Assembly: GCA_016716125.1 (NCBI GenBank)
Contig: JADJWZ010000008.1
Coordinates: 124,001-188,000 of the forward strand
Source of the DNA: Ignavibacteria bacterium
GTDB taxonomy: Bacteria; Bacteroidota; Ignavibacteria; Tepidaquicellales; Tepidaquicellaceae
DNA: 64,000 bases
Direction: 5' to 3'
Shown here: in pieces, positions 54,782 to 62,059 of the stretch
Layout of the letters: the number at the start of each line of letters is the position of its first letter
How positions within the stretch are numbered: position 1 is the first letter of the stretch
Program-made: the position numbers and the translations under genes
Notes under the pieces: generated by a model
What the model saw: the letters and a program-made list of their open reading frames with translations, nothing else
Databases searched by the model: none
What the model was told of the DNA's origin: nothing

Positions 54782-55587
54782 TTGTTCTTCGCTGTAGTAA
54801 AAAGCATTCCCTGAGCTTTACCCTCTCTGATTATTTTCGAAACTTCCTCATAAAATGTCCTGGCTTTGATCACGTGAAGTCTTGTATCCTCTCCCGGTCT
54901 GCTTCCGCTGTAAAACCCCATCGACCACAAATAATCTTCCATCGGCTTAATATCAGTCTTTACTCCCATCTCAAGCTTTCGGGAATATACAGCATATTCT
55001 CTTATACTTTCCTTTCCTTCTGCATCAATATATTTACCTTTAAAAAATTTAAAAAATCTATGTGGCGCCTGTTCACATTCTTCCACGTAATGAATGTATG
55101 TATTGCATAACTCTCCCGGTATATCAAGCGCCGCAATTTTACCGTTGTGTTCTGTCAGCTTTGCAAACGGTGAATCACTTCCGAATGCGCTTATATTATT
55201 TATTCTGCCAAATTCATCTTTCAATTTTCCGGTCACTACAAATGAAAACATCGGATGTCCTGTCCTGATAAAATTTTTATTTAACCTTGCTGTTTCAGTC
55301 AACAGACCTGTTTCGGATTTTGTATTTCTAATGTCATATGTTTCGCCTTTTGTAAAATTGAAATTGAATACAGGTAAAATCAGTGTACCTTCATTTCCAA
55401 TCGCTTCAATAAACGAATCAAGTATATCCTGAGGCGTTATGTTTATATTTATGGAATTTAAATATTTTAAAAAGCCGGAAAGAGAGCTGTGCAAAAGCAT
55501 CGTATCTCCTTTTTCAATTCCGCTTTTACGCCACCACGAAGCCAGTTCAGAAACAGTTTTATCCTTATCTGCGTCTGTGAATCTCAA
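54778..55587 (-). CDS. AAC(3)-fold (antibiotic_NAT) N-acyltransferase
   Basis: The 269-residue protein belongs to the AAC(3)/YokD family: DTMLLHSSLSG (28-38), NEGTLILPVF (65-74), RTGHPMFSF (108-116) and the catalytic H166 with E169/E170 in IHYVEE. A few members are aminoglycoside N3-acetyltransferases, but in glycan and phosphonate loci this fold acylates amino sugars or amino-phosphonates. From memory, the phosphonate enzyme FrbF also belongs to this fold. The gene is 2 bp after the TagF-like gene and coupled to DUF4910. I would not call it a resistance gene. TTG start at 55587. Confidence 0.83.
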   Translation of the reverse strand: MRFTDADKDKTVSELASWWRKSGIEKGDTMLLHSSLSGFLKYLNSININITPQDILDSFIEAIGNEGTLILPVFNFNFTKGETYDIRNTKSETGLLTETARLNKNFIRTGHPMFSFVVTGKLKDEFGRINNISAFGSDSPFAKLTEHNGKIAALDIPGELCNTYIHYVEECEQAPHRFFKFFKGKYIDAEGKESIREYAVYSRKLEMGVKTDIKPMEDYLWSMGFYSGSRPGEDTRLHVIKARTFYEEVSKIIREGKAQGMLFTTAKNN

Positions 55588-55589
55588 AG

Positions 55590-56801
55590 TTATTTCAGAT
55601 TTAATAATTCTAATATTTTATCTGAAGCTGCATCTGCCGCTCTTCCTTTATTATATGTCAGCATTTCAGCAAGCTCTTTTCTTTTTTGGGAAAACTCTTT
55701 CGGATCATTTAAAGCCCTTTGCACAGCTTCGGTTAACTGACTCATTTCTTCGACTACAATTCCTGTATGCCTTCCCGCATTTGCCTTTGGATCATTTTTT
55801 ACAAACTCTTCCGAAGTATTTCCAAATCCGGTATATGTTTCCTTTAATGTCTTTTCAAAAAATTCCGGACAGTTTATGTATATTACCGGCTTATCAAGCA
55901 TTATAAATTCCAGCGCTACACTGCTCAGATCCGTTACCATCACATCCGATGCTGCAAGTAAAGGATCAGATTTACCTTCGCTTACATGTCTGAAATTTTT
56001 ATATGAATTGTATTTCTCTAACCGCTCCTTCCAGTTAATTCCGCCTGTGTAAAATTTATAATTCGGTCCGTCTTCAGAACTGTAACTGATCGGATGTAGC
56101 TTTACGATTATGTTTATACTTTCATTCTTCAGCATTTCTTCAATGACACTCTCTCCGAAACTTCTCAGTGATAGTCCTTTATCCCACGAAGGCGCATATA
56201 ATATTGTTTTCTTCTGTATATCCAGTCCGAGATCTGACAAAACTTTTTCTCTGCTGTATTTCCCGCAGAGCAGATCATCTGATTTTGAATATCCGATATT
56301 AAAAAGTTTAATATCTATTTCCTCAAGAGAATAATCTTTAATAGTATTTTCCGTCTGCTTCCTGTGAAGAGGGCTTGTAAGGAAATGCACATCAAAATTT
56401 ATGAAATCCCTTTTCATATACGACTGATACTTTACAGGCTGATTATGATTAATGTGTATCCTGATTGAATTCTTATTTCCCTTTCCGTAAATATGCGGTG
56501 AGAGAAATAAATCAGTTTCATGTAAATCCTTTGACATGCTTACAATAAATTGTTTGCTTTCCGGGATCCCGAATACATTCAATTCTGAAGCACCAGGATA
56601 ATGAGTCGAAATGTAGTAGGATATCGAATTAGTTTTTTTTATGAGAGATTCGTAAATAGGTAATATATATGGAATAAATGAAAGCTCTTCAATATCAAGT
56701 ATTACAGTTTTTTTTTTTCTGAATTTATCAATCAGCATTCCGGATTTGATTCTTATATATCCTTTACCGCTGCTTTTCTCCGTGTCAGTTTTGCTTCCCA
56801 A
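55590..56801 (-). CDS. TagF-like CDP-alditol/alcohol phosphotransferase (PF04464)
   Basis: A 403-residue protein in the CDP-glycerol glycerophosphotransferase superfamily: ILYAPSWDKG (200-209), VKLHP (233-237) and TDLSSVALEF (290-299) match the TagB/TagF catalytic blocks. Here the neighbouring genes make a phosphonate and activate it with CTP, so this enzyme may pass hydroxyethylphosphonate from CMP to a sugar of the glycan, instead of glycerol phosphate. That role is inferred from gene order. Residues 28-32 (RKKKT) are coded by a run of eleven A, the longest homopolymer I noted. TTG start at 56801. Confidence 0.83.
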   Translation of the reverse strand: MGSKTDTEKSSGKGYIRIKSGMLIDKFRKKKTVILDIEELSFIPYILPIYESLIKKTNSISYYISTHYPGASELNVFGIPESKQFIVSMSKDLHETDLFLSPHIYGKGNKNSIRIHINHNQPVKYQSYMKRDFINFDVHFLTSPLHRKQTENTIKDYSLEEIDIKLFNIGYSKSDDLLCGKYSREKVLSDLGLDIQKKTILYAPSWDKGLSLRSFGESVIEEMLKNESINIIVKLHPISYSSEDGPNYKFYTGGINWKERLEKYNSYKNFRHVSEGKSDPLLAASDVMVTDLSSVALEFIMLDKPVIYINCPEFFEKTLKETYTGFGNTSEEFVKNDPKANAGRHTGIVVEEMSQLTEAVQRALNDPKEFSQKRKELAEMLTYNKGRAADAASDKILELLNLK

Positions 56802-57938
56802 TTAAACAATATCAAGTAAAATTCTTTCAAGTTCTTCTTTGCTTAATTTCCTAGGGTTATTACTTAGTCTCTCCGTATTTACATTTTCAGTAATTACTTT
56901 TATATCGTCAGCTGATTTTATTCCGAGATCGGATAATTTTATTTTCAGACCGAGACTGTCTATGAATTCCTTCATAAACATTTTTGCATCGAAAATATTT
57001 TTGTAACCGAGTATCAAAGATAATTCATTCATAAGATTTCTGTGCTCATCTGTTTTAATGCCTGCTGAAATATTTTCATCAGTTAAGAAATAATTGAATT
57101 CAAGAAATTCAGGTAATGTAATGCAGACTGCCTGTCCGTGCGGTATTCCGAAATGCGAAGTCATGGCATATGATAAAGCGTGAGGGGCTGTTGTCTTTGT
57201 AATGTTTATCGCTCTGCCCGCAAGATTCGATGCCTTGCTCATGTTATGTCTTGCATTTTCATCCGGCTCATTTACACATTTCTTCAGATTTTTCAAAATC
57301 AATTTCAACGCTTCTTTTGAATACTCTCTCGACTCAGCATTTGAATTTACAGACCAGTAAGATTCGGCCGCCTGAGAGAATGCATCAATACCTGTTACCG
57401 CAGTAATTCGCTCATCTAGACTGTATGTAAGCTCAGGATCTATTAAAGCAATTTCCGGTAGTATGAATTCATCCGCAAGCGAATACTTTTCTATTCCTGA
57501 ATATACAACTGCAAAATGCGTTGACTCACTGCCGGAGCCGGCTGTTGTCGGAACTGCAATCAATTCTTTTCCTTTTATAGAAATTTTCTTTTTTCCCGTA
57601 ACAATATCTTCTGCTTCAAAGTCATGCGCTGAAATTATGTTAATTGACTTCGCTGTATCTATTACACTTCCGCCGCCTGCAGCTATTACTATGTCGCAGT
57701 CAGAGTCTTTGAAAATTTCTACACCGTCTTTAATTTTGTTTATCTCCGGTATTTCACCAATATCATTATAATGAACTACCTCAAAATTTCTTCTGAATGT
57801 TCCGAGTTTTGTCTCAGCGCCTGATGCTGCGTATGAATTTGTTCCCGTTACAAGAAAAATTCTTTTTATTATCTGCTGATCAATAAGATCAGTAATATTT
57901 CTTAAACATCCGTTCTCAATTATTATTTTTTGATTCAT
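56802..57938 (-). CDS. Iron-containing alcohol dehydrogenase, probable phosphonoacetaldehyde reductase
   Basis: The 378-residue group III ADH has the nucleotide motif AAGGGSVIDTAKSI (86-99) and metal-site residues D185, H253 and H267 (IPHGQA). The usual second ligand, His in the D-A-x-x-H motif, is Gln189 (GIDAFSQAAES), as I recall for phosphonoacetaldehyde reductases. Placed right after the phosphonopyruvate decarboxylase gene (overlap 4 bp), it is expected to reduce phosphonoacetaldehyde to 2-hydroxyethylphosphonate, the branch seen in phosphinothricin and fosfomycin pathways. No 2-aminoethylphosphonate transaminase of the AepZ type is recognised. Confidence 0.85.
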   Translation of the reverse strand: MNQKIIIENGCLRNITDLIDQQIIKRIFLVTGTNSYAASGAETKLGTFRRNFEVVHYNDIGEIPEINKIKDGVEIFKDSDCDIVIAAGGGSVIDTAKSINIISAHDFEAEDIVTGKKKISIKGKELIAVPTTAGSGSESTHFAVVYSGIEKYSLADEFILPEIALIDPELTYSLDERITAVTGIDAFSQAAESYWSVNSNAESREYSKEALKLILKNLKKCVNEPDENARHNMSKASNLAGRAINITKTTAPHALSYAMTSHFGIPHGQAVCITLPEFLEFNYFLTDENISAGIKTDEHRNLMNELSLILGYKNIFDAKMFMKEFIDSLGLKIKLSDLGIKSADDIKVITENVNTERLSNNPRKLSKEELERILLDIV

Positions 57939-59059
57939 TTCCTTAAATGCTCCGTAAAGTCTTTTTTATTTTCAGCAGGAGAAGTAAGCGGTCTTCCCAG
58001 ATCCGGCCGGGAACTGCAGCTTACTCTGATCTCAAGTAATGCAGGTCCTTTTGAATTTTTAAGTATTTCAAATTCTTGTCTGATCTGCTCAGGAGTTTCA
58101 GCAAGCGCTGCCATTTTGTAACCGCATCCTTTGGCTGTTTCCGTAAAACTTATTTTGAATCCCGCAGTCGGCTGACCGCCTACAGATTCATGCGCACCGT
58201 TATTTAAAATAATATGCTTCAGGTTTTCAGGAGATTCAGAACCGATAACAGCTAGCGATCCCATATGCATTAATACCGCGCCATCACCGTCCAATATGAA
58301 AACTTTTCTATCTTTTTTATTTAAAGCGATTCCAAGCGCTATCTGAGAACTGTGTCCCATTGATCCAACAGTCAGAAAATCATTCTGATTACCTGATTTT
58401 TTTTTCTTTTGTAACTCATATAATTCTCTTGAAGCTTTCCCGGTAGTGCAGACTATAATGTCATTTTCTCCTGTCATATCAGTGATCATTTCAATTGCTT
58501 CCTCCCTGCTTACAGTATACGGATTCTCTGTTTTACTTACGGAAGTGTAGCTGTCGAAAAAACCTTCGGAAATTAACATTGCCGTTGGACAGTTATTTGA
58601 AATTGAAGTTGAATATAATTCAGAAATATCTGATTCAGGATCAGAATTATTTTTACTGAAAATACGAAAATGAATTTCCATACTCTTCAGCAGCTCAGTC
58701 ATTACTCTTCCCTGCTTTATATGCTGCGGTTCGTCTTTAACTCCCGGTTCGCCTCTCCAGCCGATCATTAACAAAACCGGTATTCCGTAAACTTCAGGAT
58801 CCATTAGCGATAGCAAAGGATTTACCGCATTTCCAAAACCTGAATTCTGCATATATACCAGTCCCGGTTTTCCTGAAGAAAGATAATATCCGGCAGCTAA
58901 TGCAACGGCAGAACCTTCATTCGTACTGATAATATGATTTTCACGAGGTACATTGTCATTAACATAAGAACAGAAATTTTTAAGCAGCGAATCAGGTACG
59001 CCGGTATAAAAACTGATTTCTTTTTTCGATAGTATTTTAAAAAAGTTCTGCGGTTTCAA
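57935..59059 (-). CDS. aepY: Phosphonopyruvate decarboxylase (ThDP-dependent)
   Basis: A 374-residue ThDP enzyme of the Ppd type. The N-terminal part has FYTGVPDSLLKNF (18-30) and the catalytic glutamate E48 in STNEGSAVALAAGYYL; the C-terminal part has LDGDGAVLMHMGSLA (257-270) and ILNNGAHESVGGQPT, the ThDP diphosphate-Mg motif GDG...NN. It decarboxylates phosphonopyruvate to phosphonoacetaldehyde, pulling the unfavourable PEP mutase step forward. It is 3 bp after the pepM gene. TTG start at 59059. Confidence 0.93.
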   Translation of the reverse strand: MKPQNFFKILSKKEISFYTGVPDSLLKNFCSYVNDNVPRENHIISTNEGSAVALAAGYYLSSGKPGLVYMQNSGFGNAVNPLLSLMDPEVYGIPVLLMIGWRGEPGVKDEPQHIKQGRVMTELLKSMEIHFRIFSKNNSDPESDISELYSTSISNNCPTAMLISEGFFDSYTSVSKTENPYTVSREEAIEMITDMTGENDIIVCTTGKASRELYELQKKKKSGNQNDFLTVGSMGHSSQIALGIALNKKDRKVFILDGDGAVLMHMGSLAVIGSESPENLKHIILNNGAHESVGGQPTAGFKISFTETAKGCGYKMAALAETPEQIRQEFEILKNSKGPALLEIRVSCSSRPDLGRPLTSPAENKKDFTEHLRK

Positions 59060-59062
59060 ATT

Positions 59063-60361
59063 TTATTTACTTCCCGGAATTAAATTTAGTATTTCATTAA
59101 TAGACATCATATTATTATCAGCTTCAAATGATCTGCCGTTTTCTAATATTGACTTTGCAGTTTCATTCATGGCGGGATATGCGCTTCTTAATAAATGATT
59201 TGCGTAAATTACAATACTTACTCCGCTTTCTTCAAGTTGTTTTTCATAAATCGAACTGTAACTTGAAGGTACTGCGACTAATGGTACTTTTCGTTCAAAC
59301 TTTTTATATTCCCTGCAGAACTCAATTATTTCATCTGGTGATTTTTCCTTACTGTGAATCATTATTCCGTCCGCTCCCGCTTCAATATAAGCGCTTGCTC
59401 TTTTTAAAGCATCTTCCATTCCGGCTTTCAGAATTAAACTTTCTATTCTCGCAATTATCATAAAGTCATTTGTTACACGTGATTTCTTTCCCGCTGAGAT
59501 TTTCATGCAAAAGTTTTCAATCGATTCCTGAGTCTGTTCTACATCTGTTCCGAATAGAGAATTTTTTTTCGAACCCGTTTTATCTTCTATAATTACCGCA
59601 GATACACCGAGCCGTTCAAGCGTTCTTACAGTAAAAACAAAATGCTCAGTTCTGCCTCCGGTATCTCCGTCATAAATGATCGGTTTTGTCGTTACTTCGG
59701 CAATGTCATTCAATGTATGCAGTCTCGCAGTAAGGTCGACAGCTTCTGTATCGGGCTTGCCTTTTGCGGTGGAATCTGTCAGACTACTTAGCCACATTCC
59801 GTCAAATTCAACTTTAATATTATCTTTTAAAGCATTTACATTTTCTACTATAAGTCCCGTAAGTCCGTTATGCGCTTCCATAATTCTTACAATCGGTTTC
59901 ACTCCCAGCAGTCTTTTTAATTTTTTCATCCTTACTTCAGGAGTAGTACCGATTTCTTTCAGACTCTCATTCAGCTGTGTAGATGATATTCCTTTTGTAT
60001 ATTCAATTTCAATAAGCTCTCCTCCCCATTTCTTCAGCGTATCAATAACTCTCTGTCTTGTTTGTTTCTGAACTCCGTCTTTCCAGTCATCACCGTGAAC
60101 TACGTAATCCGGTTTAAGCATTTGCAGATTCGCCACATAATCGAGAGTATTCTGCGGGACTACATTTTCCACTCCTTTTATATTTTTAACGATAAGTTCT
60201 CTCTGATCATAAGTCAGTGACGGCAGCCTTTTATAACCGGCTATCGCTTCATCGGTTAATAGACCAATTGTAACTTCTCCAAGTTTTCTCGCTTCATTAA
60301 TAATATTGAGATGTCCCGGGTGAATCAGATCCGCACTCATTCCGACATATACTTTTTTCAT
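59063..60361 (-). CDS. aepX: PEP mutase with N-terminal cytidylyltransferase domain
   Basis: A 432-residue fusion. Residues 1-130 form a nucleotidyltransferase domain with H14-P-G-H17 and the GISST motif (124-128), like the CTP:glycerol-3-phosphate cytidylyltransferase group. Residues about 150-432 are the PEP mutase: FDGMWLSSLTDS, YDGDTGG (230-236) and the diagnostic EDKTGSKKNS (259-268). The mutase makes phosphonopyruvate from PEP, and the fused domain is expected to CMP-activate the phosphonate alcohol product. Such fusions are known in bacterial phosphonate loci. This gene is the start of a four-gene phosphonate block. ATG at 60361. Confidence 0.95.
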   Translation of the reverse strand: MKKVYVGMSADLIHPGHLNIINEARKLGEVTIGLLTDEAIAGYKRLPSLTYDQRELIVKNIKGVENVVPQNTLDYVANLQMLKPDYVVHGDDWKDGVQKQTRQRVIDTLKKWGGELIEIEYTKGISSTQLNESLKEIGTTPEVRMKKLKRLLGVKPIVRIMEAHNGLTGLIVENVNALKDNIKVEFDGMWLSSLTDSTAKGKPDTEAVDLTARLHTLNDIAEVTTKPIIYDGDTGGRTEHFVFTVRTLERLGVSAVIIEDKTGSKKNSLFGTDVEQTQESIENFCMKISAGKKSRVTNDFMIIARIESLILKAGMEDALKRASAYIEAGADGIMIHSKEKSPDEIIEFCREYKKFERKVPLVAVPSSYSSIYEKQLEESGVSIVIYANHLLRSAYPAMNETAKSILENGRSFEADNNMMSINEILNLIPGSK

Positions 60362-60370
60362 ATTAATTCT

Positions 60371-61348
60371 TCATTTTTTATTTAAATTAATACTCCAGTC
60401 ATTATTACCGAGCATATTTCTGAATTCCTTGTTGAAAATTATTTTTAATGTGTAACTGATCTGTGCAAAATAAAACGCCTTTCTGAATATTGCGTAATAT
60501 TTATTCTTTTCATTTTCCAGAATATCATATTTAGTTTTTCTAATGCTCCATCTTAACCACTGCTTTACTGCATACAAAGAATTCTTGATCAGTGGTTTAA
60601 ATCCTTCACGATCTACAGCGTAAATGTTATAGGGGATACATATTCCATTATTATGAAATCTTCTTTTTATGTCTTCTATTGTAGCGTTCTTTTTTGCGGA
60701 CTGATAATGATGCATCAGTGCTGCCGGCGCCCAGCCTATCAGATATTTTTTTTTATACAGCTTCTTCCACAGTCCCGTCTCTCCGTCACCTATAAGCCAT
60801 TCACCCACCATCTCAGGATTAAATCCTCCGACTTCAAAAAGTATGTCTCTCTTTATGCTGAGGTTTCCCGCATTCATATAAAGACCCGGCTCAATTTTAA
60901 TTTCATTGCCGTAATCAAGTTTTCCAAGCTGCCTCTCATAATCATAAATCCATTCGGGAGGAGTTTCATCCCATTTGATCTTTATCTTTCCCGCCACCCC
61001 GGCTACTTTGTCATTCATCATGAAAACTTTTTCAATTTCCTTCAGCCAGTCGGGAACAAGTATAGCGTCATCATCTGTAAACGACAGTACCTCGTTTTTC
61101 GATGCAAGAATTCCGATCTGTCTTGCATAGACCTGTCCGGGTCTCGGCGCAAAGTAATATTTAATGTTTATATCCGGATATTTTTTTATATAATTATCAA
61201 CAACTTCTTCCGTATTGTCTGAGGAGTTATTATTAACTATTATAATTTCAAAATCCGGGGCGGGAAAATTTTGCGTCACAAGTGAATCCAGACACTTTGG
61301 AAGTATATTCTCCCGGTTAAAAGTCGATATGATTACAGAAAATTTCAT
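60371..61348 (-). CDS. Family 2 glycosyltransferase
   Basis: A 325-residue GT-A protein: FSVIISTFNRENILPKCLDSL (3-23), IIVNNNSSDNT, LSFTDDDAILVPDWL (the DxD) and EWLIGDGETGLWKKLYKKKYLIGW. The C-terminal part (Lys/Arg-rich, about 230-320) is amphipathic. It lies 9 bp from the SDR gene and 9 bp before the pepM gene, so it may add the sugar that accepts the phosphonate. Donor unknown. Confidence 0.87.
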   Translation of the reverse strand: MKFSVIISTFNRENILPKCLDSLVTQNFPAPDFEIIIVNNNSSDNTEEVVDNYIKKYPDINIKYYFAPRPGQVYARQIGILASKNEVLSFTDDDAILVPDWLKEIEKVFMMNDKVAGVAGKIKIKWDETPPEWIYDYERQLGKLDYGNEIKIEPGLYMNAGNLSIKRDILFEVGGFNPEMVGEWLIGDGETGLWKKLYKKKYLIGWAPAALMHHYQSAKKNATIEDIKRRFHNNGICIPYNIYAVDREGFKPLIKNSLYAVKQWLRWSIRKTKYDILENEKNKYYAIFRKAFYFAQISYTLKIIFNKEFRNMLGNNDWSINLNKK

Positions 61349-61357
61349 TTTAATCTG

Positions 61358-62041
61358 TCAGGAAATTGCTCCGTTTATATCTAAAGTGCTTCCATTGATG
61401 TAATCCGATCCTATCAAAAAATTTATCGCATTTAAAATGTTTTTAGGATCTCCGAATTTTCCGGTAGGAATTTTTTTCTTCACTATTGCCTGATACTCAT
61501 CGCTGACTTCCGTTATCATACCTATTTCAAAATAACCGAGATTCAGACAATTAATTGTAATACCTTTGCCGGCATTCTCTGCCGCCATGCTTCTTGTCAT
61601 TCCCCATAACCCGGCTTTGGATGCAGCATAAGCGCTGGTTCCGGGAATTCCTGTCTGCGCTACTATTGATGAAAAATTTATAATTCTTCCGTAACCCTGT
61701 TCTCTCATCACCGGCAGTAAAACTCTGATAATATTATATGTGCCGGTCAGATTCGTATTAATTACCTTACTCCATTCCTCAGGTGATGACTTGTGTGCAA
61801 AACTGTTGTAATTATTACCGGCGCAGTTTATTAATATTATTTCAATTAGATAGTCTTTAATATCCTCTGCAAATTTCTCCGTGCTTTTTATATCCGTTAT
61901 ATCTAATCTGTACATCAATGGATTTTTCTCAAACTCACTATTCTCTTTAAAATATGTTCCGATCACTTTCTTGTTCAATTTTAAAAATTCTTCCATGAGA
62001 TATTTACCAATACCTCTCGACGCTCCTGTTATTATTATCAT
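61358..62041 (-). CDS. Classical short-chain dehydrogenase/reductase (FabG-like)
   Basis: The 227-residue protein has the TGASRGIGKYL motif (5-15) for NAD(P), a NCAGNNYNS segment, INFSSIVAQTG with the catalytic serine, and Y-A-A-S-K with the catalytic Tyr-Lys pair. This size and motif set is that of general classical SDRs. In this locus it could reduce a keto-sugar or an aldehyde of the phosphonate branch, but the ADH next to Ppd is the better candidate for the latter. Coenzyme and substrate not readable. Confidence 0.85.
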   Translation of the reverse strand: MIIITGASRGIGKYLMEEFLKLNKKVIGTYFKENSEFEKNPLMYRLDITDIKSTEKFAEDIKDYLIEIILINCAGNNYNSFAHKSSPEEWSKVINTNLTGTYNIIRVLLPVMREQGYGRIINFSSIVAQTGIPGTSAYAASKAGLWGMTRSMAAENAGKGITINCLNLGYFEIGMITEVSDEYQAIVKKKIPTGKFGDPKNILNAINFLIGSDYINGSTLDINGAIS

Positions 62042-62059
62042 TTTAAATTATAATTTTTA

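Noticed and set aside
54778..55587. Aminoglycoside resistance gene
   Set aside because: The fold is AAC(3)-like, but the coupled position between DUF4910 and TagF-like genes in a glycan locus points to amino-sugar or phosphonate acylation. No mobile element or other resistance gene is near.
55439..55906. Plus-strand open frame of 155 codons across the AAC(3)-like and TagF-like genes
   Set aside because: It overlaps two real genes on the other strand, has no recognisable domain, and its composition is that of an antisense frame.
60653..61222. Plus-strand open frame of 189 codons opposite the GT2 gene
   Set aside because: It lies fully antisense to a well-supported GT2 gene, shows no family motif and is rich in Cys, Phe and Tyr as expected of a shadow frame. 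The other plus-strand frames in the window are rejected for the same reason.
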